Below, piece after piece: positions 9,666 to 17,220 of a DNA stretch of 64,000 nucleotides (position 1 is its first letter; the number at the start of each line of letters is the position of its first letter). Source of the stretch: Blautia sp. (GTDB lineage Bacteria; Bacillota; Clostridia; Lachnospirales; Lachnospiraceae). The notes beneath the pieces are model-generated. The model made no database searches. It was not told the DNA's origin and worked only from the letters and a program-made list of their open reading frames with translations. Position numbers and translations under genes: made by a program. The stretch is taken from positions 1 to 64,000 of the forward strand of contig JAETNR010000002.1 in the NCBI GenBank assembly GCA_021772055.1, written 5' to 3'.

Positions 9666-9765
9666 TCTGCTTTGCCCTCCTTTTTGTACTGGAAATCCTT
9701 TTAGAAACAGGCGGGCCGGCAACCGCCGACCCGCCTCCATATCCGTAAATGTCTATTCGCTCTGA

Positions 9766-11004
9766 TTATTTTGCCAGATAAGTCTCAATTGCAGTCTGGA
9801 TATTGGCGGCACCTTCTTCCGGTGTCATTTCTCCGTTGGCAATGGCATCCTGTGCATTAAACAGAACATCTGCAACCTCTGTCGGGAATGCCTGGTCTGT
9901 AATCGTAAAGGTTCCGTTTGTGTTGGAGGTTTCAATCATGCTGTCTACATTCAGCTGGTCCTCCGGAGCTTTTGCACCGTCTTTTGGAAGCGGAAGGTTA
10001 TAATAAGCGCCGTACTCTGCTACATTTTCATCGCTATAATAGAATTCCATGAATTTTACGCAGGCATCCAGTTCTTCTTCAGAAAGGTTCTTATTAAACT
10101 GGGTCATTTCTGCAAATGCAGACATTCTGTTGGAATCTCCGGACGGAAATGCAAATACGCCGTAGTTTGCCACGTCAAGCTCGTTCTGGATAAGCTGTCC
10201 GTCATACCACTGTCCCTGAAGATCCATTGCACATTCGCCGGAGCCGAAAGACATGATGGTATCGTTCGGGTCTGCAGTCAGGAAACCGTCCGGGAAGTAG
10301 CCTGCATCTACCCATTCTTTATATTTTGCAAGTGCCTTTACAACTGCTTCGTTGTCCCAGCTTTCTTCAAAGCTGTTCATTTTGTCATGAAGCTCAGCCC
10401 CTGCAAAATGTTCTACCAGAAGCTCTACCCATCTCATCACATGCCATCCGTTCAGACCTGCTGCAGCCATGGGTACATAACCGTTTTCCTTCAAAGCGGC
10501 ACATGCAGCTTCAAATTCTTCAAAGGTTGTGGGAACTTCCACTCCGCATTCATCAAAGATTGCTTTGTTATAGTAAACGCCCAATGCATTGTAGCTGGTA
10601 GGATATCCGCAAAGCTGTCCGCCCAGAGTACACAGGTTCAGTGCACCTGCACTGTATGTATCGTTCCATCCGTTTGCCTCTGCATATTCTGTCAGGTCAT
10701 AGGTCTTTCCGTTATCTACATAAAACTGGCCAAGGCTTCCGCCCCAGTTAAACCACATATGTGGAAGGCTGTCAGAGGATGCTGCCACTTTACAGGCATC
10801 TTTAATTCCGTCAGTATCATAATAAGCAGCTGTTACCTGAATATCTTCATTTGCTTCATTAAAGGCTTCCACAATAGGTTCTACTGCTTCCTGCCGTGTA
10901 TTCAAAGTCCAGAAGGTGACCTCTGTTGCCGCACTTACGGTTGCTGCTGTACCAAATACCATTGTTCCTGCCAGTGCTGTTGCGATTAACTTTTTAAACT
11001 TCAT
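9766..11004 (-). CDS. Extracellular sugar-binding protein of the ABC importer
   Basis: A 412-residue family-1 solute-binding protein. Residues 1-25 are a signal peptide ending TVSA-AT, then the mature protein starts TEVTFWTLNTRQEAVEPIVE, typical of the fold. There is no lipobox cysteine, so unlike most Gram-positive binding proteins it would be released or held by other means. A strong AAGGAGG site precedes the ATG. It is the first gene of the operon; repeated GTTTAAA half-sites upstream suggest control by the LacI-type protein at 5189. Confidence 0.9.
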   Translation of the reverse strand: MKFKKLIATALAGTMVFGTAATVSAATEVTFWTLNTRQEAVEPIVEAFNEANEDIQVTAAYYDTDGIKDACKVAASSDSLPHMWFNWGGSLGQFYVDNGKTYDLTEYAEANGWNDTYSAGALNLCTLGGQLCGYPTSYNALGVYYNKAIFDECGVEVPTTFEEFEAACAALKENGYVPMAAAGLNGWHVMRWVELLVEHFAGAELHDKMNSFEESWDNEAVVKALAKYKEWVDAGYFPDGFLTADPNDTIMSFGSGECAMDLQGQWYDGQLIQNELDVANYGVFAFPSGDSNRMSAFAEMTQFNKNLSEEELDACVKFMEFYYSDENVAEYGAYYNLPLPKDGAKAPEDQLNVDSMIETSNTNGTFTITDQAFPTEVADVLFNAQDAIANGEMTPEEGAANIQTAIETYLAK

Positions 11005-11016
11005 TGTTCGTCCTCC

Positions 11017-11237
11017 TTTTAAACTAATATTTAAACTTATTTTATGTTTTAGTTTAAATATATTGTCTTTTGTTGAATTTACAATAACATAGGTTTATCT
11101 ATAATTCAAGTGTCTTTTGCACTTTCTACATTTTCCACAGGAGTTATTTTAACTTTTTATGTATATTTTCTATTGTTTATTGGTATCTTCGTTTGCAAAA
11201 GTTTAAATGTTTAAATTTATATAAACGTTTTATAAAC
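11017..11237 (-). promoter_or_regulatory. Control region of the sugar operon with repeated GTTTAAA sites
   Basis: The 411-base gap between malQ and the sugar-binding protein gene holds TTTAAAC or GTTTAAA half-sites at 11017-11024, 11030-11036, 11051-11058, 11201-11208 and 11209-11216, and a palindromic AAACGTTT core at 11223-11230. This resembles LacI-family operators and matches the palindrome before the LacI-type gene. The region is AT-rich; I could not fix one convincing minus-strand promoter. The rest of the gap (11238-11415) holds only the malQ terminator. Confidence 0.5.
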
Positions 11238-11310
11238 AATCTCAAATCGTAAGCATCGGGAAATTTCAACAGAGAGATTCTCATAACAGAAAACAGGGAC
11301 ATGCCCCAAC

Positions 11311-11350
11311 AAAAAACAGGATGGCCAACACTATGCCATCCTGCGCTTTT
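11311..11350. terminator. Bidirectional terminator after malQ
   Basis: A perfect nine-base stem CAGGATGGC/GCCATCCTG (11317-11325 with 11335-11343) has T-runs on both sides: six on the minus strand just after the stem and seven on the plus strand three bases later. It ends malQ on the minus strand. Confidence 0.82.
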
Positions 11351-11415
11351 TTTATATTAACTCTGTAATTTTTTAACTGTTTGCGCCTGCAGCGCGAAGA
11401 ATCCCTTCTTTTTTA

Positions 11416-12915
11416 CTATATTCTTCCGTATCGAGAGGCAAGGGACGCCATTTCTTTGCGGAGCTTCCTGGAAAACTGTCCCCTTTTAAGACGCCATTTC
11501 CAGTTTTTCCCCAGAGTAGACGGCTGGTTCATACGCGCAGAATCATCCAGTCCCAGATAATCCTGCATAGGGATGATGCAGAGATCTGCTACGCTTCTCA
11601 TTGCCATACAGATAATATCCCAGCATACCTCTTCCTCTGTTCCTTTTGGATCATTCACATATGCACGCACCATCTTCCGCTCATCGGCCGTAATGTCCTT
11701 AAACCAGGAAGCAAGGGTCTCATTATCATGAGTTCCTGTATAAACCACACAGTTGCGCGGATAATTATGCGGCAGATAGTCGCTTGCATTCCCGGTGTCG
11801 CGCTCGTCAAATGCAAATTCAATGACCTTCATGTTCGGATATCCGCTTTCCTCAACAAGACGTTTTACTGTATCGGTCATATATCCCAGATCCTCCGCAA
11901 TAATCGCCTTTTCTCCAAGACGGCTGCGAATAGCCCTGAAAAGTTCCATGCCCGGTCCCTTTTCCCACCAGCCGTTTTCTGCAGTTACATCTCCGAAAGG
12001 AATCGCATAGTATTCGTCAAATCCCCGGAAATGGTCAATGCGCACCACATCATACATGGTAAAACAATGAGCAATTCGTTTTATCCACCAGTCAAAACCG
12101 GAATTTCTATGCACTTCCCAATTGTAAAGGGGATTTCCCCAAAGCTGGCCTGTAGCGGAAAAACCATCCGGCGGGCACCCTGCTACCTGCGTAGGCTGGT
12201 TTTTTTCATCCAGCTTAAAGAGCCACGGGCTTGCCCAGGTATCCGCACTGTCCATTGCCACATAAATCGGAATATCGCCGATGATCAGGATTCCTCTCTC
12301 ATTCGCATATGCTTTCAGTTTCGACCATTGCTCATAAAACTTGAATTGTACATACTCATAAAATTCAATATCAAAATATAATTCTTCTCTGTAATAATCC
12401 AGTGCATTCTGCCAGCGGAGCCGGATATCCTCGGCCCACTCACTCCAGGCAGCACCCCCGAAGCGTCCTTTTACAGCCATAAAAAGTGCATAGTCCGAAA
12501 GCCACCATCCCTGCTCTTTCAGAAATTTCCCAAAATCCGGGTTCTCTGCAATATTGCTGCGCTCGTATGCTTTGCGCAAAAGCATCGTCCTGCCCTCATA
12601 AATCTTTGCATAATCCACATTGGAAGGATCCTTGCCGAAATCCACCTTATCACATTCTCTTTTTGTAAGAACTCCCTCTTCAATCAGATCTTCCAGACTG
12701 ATAAAATAAGGATTTCCTGCAAATGTGGAAAAAGACTGATAGGGAGAATCTCCATAACTGGTCGGCCCAAGGGGGAGTATCTGCCAATAACTCTGCCCTG
12801 CCTCTTTCAGGGCATCTACAAATTCATAAGCGCTTTTTGAAAAACATCCGATCCCGTATTTGGACGGCAGACTGCTTACAGGCAGCAGCACGCCGCAGCT
12901 TCTTTTATTTGCCAT
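11416..12915 (-). CDS. malQ: 4-alpha-glucanotransferase MalQ (amylomaltase)
   Basis: A 499-residue GH77 enzyme that transfers alpha-1,4-glucan segments between maltodextrins, releasing glucose, in the cytoplasm. The N-terminus RSCGVLLPVSSLPSKYGIG is family-typical. The catalytic Asp lies in VVRIDHFRGF (about residue 293), the acid/base Glu in IIAEDLGY (about 340), and the transition-state Asp in YTGTHDNETL (about 395). Length is normal. It is monocistronic, with its own -10 element (12970-12975) and a terminator at 11311-11350. It may process glucans entering through the neighbouring importer, but that link is only positional. Confidence 0.96.
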   Translation of the reverse strand: MANKRSCGVLLPVSSLPSKYGIGCFSKSAYEFVDALKEAGQSYWQILPLGPTSYGDSPYQSFSTFAGNPYFISLEDLIEEGVLTKRECDKVDFGKDPSNVDYAKIYEGRTMLLRKAYERSNIAENPDFGKFLKEQGWWLSDYALFMAVKGRFGGAAWSEWAEDIRLRWQNALDYYREELYFDIEFYEYVQFKFYEQWSKLKAYANERGILIIGDIPIYVAMDSADTWASPWLFKLDEKNQPTQVAGCPPDGFSATGQLWGNPLYNWEVHRNSGFDWWIKRIAHCFTMYDVVRIDHFRGFDEYYAIPFGDVTAENGWWEKGPGMELFRAIRSRLGEKAIIAEDLGYMTDTVKRLVEESGYPNMKVIEFAFDERDTGNASDYLPHNYPRNCVVYTGTHDNETLASWFKDITADERKMVRAYVNDPKGTEEEVCWDIICMAMRSVADLCIIPMQDYLGLDDSARMNQPSTLGKNWKWRLKRGQFSRKLRKEMASLASRYGRI

Positions 12916-12969
12916 AATGATATCCTTTCCTGAATTCCAAAATCATATACTTTCCGTAATAGAACCAAT

Positions 12970-12975
12970 ATTATA
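12970..12975 (-). promoter_or_regulatory. Putative -10 box of malQ
   Basis: A TATAAT on the minus strand 55 bases before the malQ start. A good -35 at 17 bases is not evident (TTGATT lies 20 bases upstream). Confidence 0.4.
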
Positions 12976-13045
12976 GTGTCATATCCTGTTTTCAAAATCA
13001 ATATTAAAATATGTAGATTTATGATAATTTTGCGTGTAATTATGA

Positions 13046-13091
13046 CAAAAACCTCCTGCATACAGGCATTGTTCTGCCTGTATGCAGGAGG
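13046..13091 (-). terminator. Terminator of the orphan NMT1-type binding protein gene
   Basis: A perfect 17-base stem (13052-13068 with 13075-13091, six-base loop) is followed on the minus strand by TTTTT. It lies 54 bases after the stop codon of the binding-protein gene. Confidence 0.88.
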
Positions 13092-13144
13092 TTTATATGG
13101 TTTGCTCGTAACTGTTCAGTATCTTCACAGTTACGTCCATTTTC

Positions 13145-14143
13145 TTATTTTAATGCATTTTCTGCATATTCCGTTGTTACCAGCTTTTCATAATCCGTCC
13201 GTTCTTTCAGTTCCCCTGCGCTTTCCAGGATATCCTGGAGGAGATCAAAACTCTTCTGTTCAAATACCAGATTCTCTTTCCAGGTATCCTGCTCATAATA
13301 GCGCTTCACGATCGTTGTAATTGTCTCAAGATCGGTCTCCGGGAACTGGGGTGCAATCACTTCTGCGATTTCTTCCGGAGAATGTTCCCGTACATATTCC
13401 ATTCCTTTCTGAAGGGCATTGGTAAATTTCTGGATCACCTCCGGGTTTTCTTCCATATAGCTGGTTTTGGCACTGTAGGAAGTATAGGGTACATAGCCGG
13501 AGTCCACCCCAAGGGAAGCCACCACATATCCGGCGCCCTCTTTTTCCAGAGCTGTTGCTGAAGGCTCGAATTCCACGCTGAAATCTCCCAAGCCTCCTGA
13601 AAATGCAGCAGCCGTGGAGCCGAAGTCAATACTCTGGTCAATCTCCAGATCCTTTTCCGGGTCAATTCCGTTTTCTTTCAAAATATACTCAAATACCATC
13701 TCAGGCATGCCGCCTTTTCGTCCGCCAAGCACTTTACTCCCCTTGATATCTTCCCAGGTAAATCCCGGCATTTCTTCTCTGGCTACAAGAAAGTTGCCCG
13801 CCCGCTGAGTAAGCTGGGCAAAATTTACGACTGCATCGTTGGCACCTTCCTGATAAGCATAAATAGAAGCCTCAGCTCCCATAAATCCGATCTGCGCTTC
13901 CCCGGATAGAACAGCTGTCATTACTTTATCCGCGCCGAAGCCTGTGACAATTTCAAGGTCAAGCCCCTCCTCTTTAAAATATCCCTCCTCATAAGCCACA
14001 TACTGAGGGGCATAAAAAATAGAATGGGCAACCTCATTTAAGGTTACCTTTGTCAGTTCTTCTTCCTGCGCAAATACTGTTCCAGGCAGGGAAGTTACCA
14101 TTAGTACTGCGGCGGCTGCCGCTGCAATCCATTTCTTTTTCAT
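13145..14143 (-). CDS. Orphan NMT1/SsuA-type ABC substrate-binding protein
   Basis: A secreted protein of about 332 residues. After a signal peptide ending GTVFA-QEE, the mature chain begins VTLNEVAHSIFYAPQYVA, typical of the NMT1/SsuA/ThiY fold that binds thiamine precursors, nitrate, sulfonates or similar small ligands. GYFKEEGLDLEIV and IGFMGAEASI are further family marks. There is no lipobox cysteine. I start it at the ATG at 14143 with an AGGAGG site, not at the upstream in-frame codon. No permease or ATPase gene lies beside it, so it is an orphan component in this window. A seven-base inverted repeat (14186-14192 with 14205-14211) lies in its leader. Confidence 0.82.
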   Translation of the reverse strand: MKKKWIAAAAAAVLMVTSLPGTVFAQEEELTKVTLNEVAHSIFYAPQYVAYEEGYFKEEGLDLEIVTGFGADKVMTAVLSGEAQIGFMGAEASIYAYQEGANDAVVNFAQLTQRAGNFLVAREEMPGFTWEDIKGSKVLGGRKGGMPEMVFEYILKENGIDPEKDLEIDQSIDFGSTAAAFSGGLGDFSVEFEPSATALEKEGAGYVVASLGVDSGYVPYTSYSAKTSYMEENPEVIQKFTNALQKGMEYVREHSPEEIAEVIAPQFPETDLETITTIVKRYYEQDTWKENLVFEQKSFDLLQDILESAGELKERTDYEKLVTTEYAENALK

Positions 14144-14284
14144 AGAATACCTCCTGAATGATAAAATCATATAGTTCCGGACATCTTTCCGGGCACAACC
14201 ATTGCCGGAAAGCAGCCCTTTCTCCCTATCTTATGGAAAACTGCAAAAAAGGTGACAGAAAGCTGCCAAAAAATCCATATCCTC

Positions 14285-14313
14285 TTGCAAAGCCCTGCAA
14301 AAAACGGTAAAAT
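14285..14313 (+). promoter_or_regulatory. Promoter of the MATE transporter gene
   Basis: TTGCAA (14285-14290), a 17-base spacer and TAAAAT (14308-14313) form a sigma-A-like promoter about 40 bases before the likely start codon. Confidence 0.55.
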
Positions 14314-14353
14314 GTCCCTTACACTATACTTACTTATAGAAATGAGAAGAAAC

Positions 14354-15709
14354 ATGAAGCAGAAACAATCACTGAACCTTACAAACGGTCCGATTCTCCG
14401 GACACTTACAGAACTTTCCCTTCCAATTATGGCATCCGCCTTTTTAGGTACTGCTTATAGTATTACGGACATGGCATGGATCGGAACTCTTGGTTCCAAA
14501 GCCGTAGCAGGAGTCGGGGTGGGCGGCATGTACGTCTGGCTGTCCCAGGGGCTTGTTTCACTGGCACGCATGGGCGGACAGGTTCATGTTGCCCAATGCT
14601 GCGGCCGTGGCGACCGAAAAGCTGCCAGAAATTATGCGGAGGCATCTATACAGCTCACTGCACTGTTTGGCATTCTTTTTGCTGCAGTATGCCTTATTTT
14701 TACCAGGCCTCTGGTATCCTTTTTTCAGCTTACCGATGCCATTACGATTCAATATGCCAGAGAATATCTGAAAGTCACCTGCGGGTTAATCATTTTCTCT
14801 TACCTGAACTATACGCTCACAGGACTTTATACTGCACAGGGAGATTCCAAAACGCCCTTTAAAGCCAACCTGGCCGGACTTGCCGCCAACATGGCTCTGG
14901 ATCCGCTTCTGATTATGGGTGTCGGGCCTTTCCCCAGGCTTGAAGTATATGGGGCTGCCATTGCAACAGTTACTGCACAATTTCTCGTCCTTGCGGTTCT
15001 GATCCTGGAAGTTTTCCGCAAGAAAAATGAAGAGAACCTTCTGAGAGAAATCAGGCTTTTTTCCATACCGGAGAGTATCTGCTTCCGCTCTATCTGCAAG
15101 ATCGGAATTCCTACTGCGCTCCAGGGGAGCGTTTACTGCATGATTTCCATGATCCTTACAAGAATGGTAGCAGCCTTCGGTCCCGGAGCCGTTGCCACCC
15201 AAAGAGTGGGCGGTCAGATTGAGTCCATCTCCTGGAATACGGCAGACGGATTTGCAGCTGCACTGAATGCTTTTATGGCCCAGAATTACGGTGCTGCCAA
15301 ACACGAACGTATCCGAAGAGGCTACAGCATTTCCTTTCGCACCACTGCCCTATGGGGACTTTTGGTCACTGCCCTTTTCCTCCTTTTTCCAAGGCCGATT
15401 GCTCAATTTTTTTTCCACGAGGAGGACGTGATAAGCACTGCGGTAAACTATCTGGTCATCATAGGCATCGGCGAATCCTTTATGTGTGTGGAATTGATGA
15501 CTATCGGGGCACTCTCCGGCCTTGGCCTTACCAAGCTCTGCAGTATTATCAGCATCACCATAACCGGAGCCAGAATTCCCCTTGCATTGCTGCTCACCAA
15601 AGCAGGCATGGGGCTGAACGGAATCTGGTGGGCACTCACACTCTCCTCTATCGCAAAGGGAATTCTATTTTACTTTACATTTAAGCATGTCAGCCGAAAG
15701 CTTGCCTGA
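14354..15709 (+). CDS. MATE-family efflux transporter
   Basis: A protein of about 451 residues with about 12 membrane helices in two homologous halves, the fold of cation-coupled multidrug and toxin exporters. The opening LTNGPILRTLTELSLPIMAS and the second-half signature GGQIESISWNTADGFAAALNAFMAQNYGA are typical. Substrate is unknown. I favour the ATG at 14354, which has a weak GAGAAG site; ATG at 14342 is possible. It is divergent from the orphan binding-protein gene and ends in its own terminator, so it is probably monocistronic. Confidence 0.9.
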   Translation: MKQKQSLNLTNGPILRTLTELSLPIMASAFLGTAYSITDMAWIGTLGSKAVAGVGVGGMYVWLSQGLVSLARMGGQVHVAQCCGRGDRKAARNYAEASIQLTALFGILFAAVCLIFTRPLVSFFQLTDAITIQYAREYLKVTCGLIIFSYLNYTLTGLYTAQGDSKTPFKANLAGLAANMALDPLLIMGVGPFPRLEVYGAAIATVTAQFLVLAVLILEVFRKKNEENLLREIRLFSIPESICFRSICKIGIPTALQGSVYCMISMILTRMVAAFGPGAVATQRVGGQIESISWNTADGFAAALNAFMAQNYGAAKHERIRRGYSISFRTTALWGLLVTALFLLFPRPIAQFFFHEEDVISTAVNYLVIIGIGESFMCVELMTIGALSGLGLTKLCSIISITITGARIPLALLLTKAGMGLNGIWWALTLSSIAKGILFYFTFKHVSRKLA

Positions 15710-15710
15710 A

Positions 15711-15762
15711 GAAGATGCAGCAAACTGTCCATAAACTGTTTTGCTGCATCTTCTTTTATTTT
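15711..15762 (+). terminator. Terminator of the MATE transporter gene
   Basis: A 14-base perfect stem (15711-15724 with 15740-15753) is followed by TTTTATTTT. It starts one base after the stop codon. Confidence 0.85.
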
Positions 15763-15763
15763 C

Positions 15764-15792
15764 TTGCAACATACTGCCATATGCTATATAAT
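15764..15792 (+). promoter_or_regulatory. Strong sigma-A-like promoter for the GNAT-DUF89 pair
   Basis: TTGCAA (15764-15769), exactly 17 bases, then a perfect TATAAT (15787-15792), right after the preceding terminator and about 50 bases before the GNAT gene. Confidence 0.75.
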
Positions 15793-15844
15793 TTTCTTTA
15801 TCCGTAGCTTTTTACGTCGGAAATGAAGGAAAAGGAGAATTCCC

Positions 15845-16126
15845 ATGCTCACATGCGATTTTATTTATGAACCCTACCGTATCTACTGCGAAGACGAAAA
15901 CAAAAAGCTTCTGGCAGAAATCACCTTTCCCGCAATGGATTGCAGAACAGTAAACATCAACCACACTTTTGTGGATGATGAGCTGCGCGGACAGGGCATT
16001 GCCGGCCAGTTAATGCAGGCCGCTGCAGACACCATCCGCTCCCGGGGCAAAAAAGCACTGCCTACCTGCTCCTATGCAGTCCACTGGTTCGGAAAACATC
16101 CCGAATACGAAGATCTGCTGAACTAA
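15845..16126 (+). CDS. Small GNAT-like N-acetyltransferase (YjdJ type)
   Basis: A 93-residue single-domain protein with the acetyl-CoA loop RGQGIAGQLMQAAAD and the closing CSYAVHWFGKHPEY typical of the short Acetyltransf_CG (YjdJ-like) group. These minimal GNAT proteins lack the first strands of full-length GNATs; their substrates are mostly unknown. AAGGAG lies seven bases before the ATG. The DUF89 gene begins 18 bases after the stop, so the two are an operon. Confidence 0.85.
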   Translation: MLTCDFIYEPYRIYCEDENKKLLAEITFPAMDCRTVNINHTFVDDELRGQGIAGQLMQAAADTIRSRGKKALPTCSYAVHWFGKHPEYEDLLN

Positions 16127-16144
16127 AGGAAAAGAGGAATACTG

Positions 16145-17029
16145 ATGAGAATGAATCCCTTCTGCATGTGCTGTGCAGTAAACAAACAGGAAATGAATAT
16201 CCGTAAATTTCAGGATGCAGACAAAAAAGTCCAATATATGAAAAGGGTGATGGCAAGAATCGCCGAAGCAGAGCCATTTGACTGTGCCCCCAACATCTCC
16301 GTTGATCTGAAAAAGCTTTATACGGAATTCTGGAAGGAACAGCCGGAAGATTATACGGCAGTCAAGCATGAATTTAATCAGCTTATGCTGCATCTGGAGG
16401 AACAGCTTGAAAAAAATATCCGGAAGTCCGGGGATCCTCTGGAAACAGCCCTTCTTTACGCACGCATCGGAAACTATATTGACTTTGCAGCCCTCTCCCA
16501 TGTGGATAAGGATACTGTCATTTCTCTGATAGAAGCAGAGAATAAAGCTCCTCTGGATCCTCAGGAATACGCTCATTTTCTTGAAGATTTAAAAAATGCC
16601 TCCTCCCTTGTGTACCTTACTGACAACTGCGGGGAAATCGTACTGGACAAGCTGGTAATTAAAATTCTGAAAGAACTCTATCCCCGGCTTACGATTACCG
16701 TGATCGTGCGTGGATTTCCCGTGATCAACGACGCTACTATGGAGGATGCCGTGGAGGTTGGCCTTACTTCCATTGTAAGAGTCATAGGAAACGGCAGCGA
16801 TGTGGGCGGCACCTGGCTTCCCGGTATCAGCAAAGAAGCCGGAAACCTTCTTCACACTGCTGACCTGCTCCTTGCCAAAGGCCAGGGAAATTTTGAAACG
16901 CTGAATGACAGCGGCCTTAACATTTACTACCTCTTTTTATGCAAATGCCAATGGTTCCAGAAGCTGTTTCACGCAGACCCCCTCCAGGGAATGTTTGTAA
17001 ACGAGCGCCGCATAACCCCGGACCGCTAA
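16145..17029 (+). CDS. DUF89-family metal-dependent phosphatase-like protein
   Basis: A 294-residue protein of the DUF89/ARMT1-like family, whose studied members are metal-dependent damage-control phosphatases acting on sugar phosphates or side-product nucleotides. It shows a cysteine-rich opening (CMCCAVNKQE), the metal-site motif TDNCGEIVLDK (usually DNAGE), RGFPVINDATMEDA and AKGQGNFETLND. It is co-transcribed with the small GNAT. Its substrate is not predictable. Length fits the bacterial subfamily with N-terminal CxxC. Confidence 0.88.
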   Translation: MRMNPFCMCCAVNKQEMNIRKFQDADKKVQYMKRVMARIAEAEPFDCAPNISVDLKKLYTEFWKEQPEDYTAVKHEFNQLMLHLEEQLEKNIRKSGDPLETALLYARIGNYIDFAALSHVDKDTVISLIEAENKAPLDPQEYAHFLEDLKNASSLVYLTDNCGEIVLDKLVIKILKELYPRLTITVIVRGFPVINDATMEDAVEVGLTSIVRVIGNGSDVGGTWLPGISKEAGNLLHTADLLLAKGQGNFETLNDSGLNIYYLFLCKCQWFQKLFHADPLQGMFVNERRITPDR

Positions 17030-17065
17030 TGCATCTGCCAAATTACCCAAACCAGTCATCTCCCT

Positions 17066-17110
17066 TTGACAGATTGACGAAACCTGAATTCCTTTTCGTC
17101 AATCTGTCAA
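17066..17110. repeat. Perfect 17-base inverted repeat upstream of the UgpC-type ATPase gene
   Basis: TTGACAGATTGACGAAA (17066-17082) is repeated exactly in reverse complement at 17094-17110 with an 11-base spacer. It follows the DUF89 stop by 36 bases. There is no T-run on either strand, so a simple intrinsic terminator is unlikely; a large operator or a non-canonical terminator are options. The left arm contains a TTGACA hexamer. Confidence 0.7.
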
Positions 17111-17165
17111 GAAACTTCCAAAAACTTTGTATGATTCTTCCCTAGCCCTTTCCTGAAGTTTTCGT

Positions 17166-17171
17166 TATACT
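17166..17171 (+). promoter_or_regulatory. Putative -10 box of the UgpC-type ATPase gene
   Basis: TATACT 50 bases before the start codon; no clear -35 hexamer at 16-18 bases, which may mean activator dependence. Confidence 0.35.
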
Positions 17172-17220
17172 AAGTACAGTTCAAAAAACGTAAAACAACT
17201 AACTTATTGGAGGAAAAATC

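Noticed and set aside
11077-11140. Possible second gene or small RNA in the gap before the sugar-binding protein gene
   Set aside because: The segment is AT-rich without an open frame, stable helix or terminator of its own.
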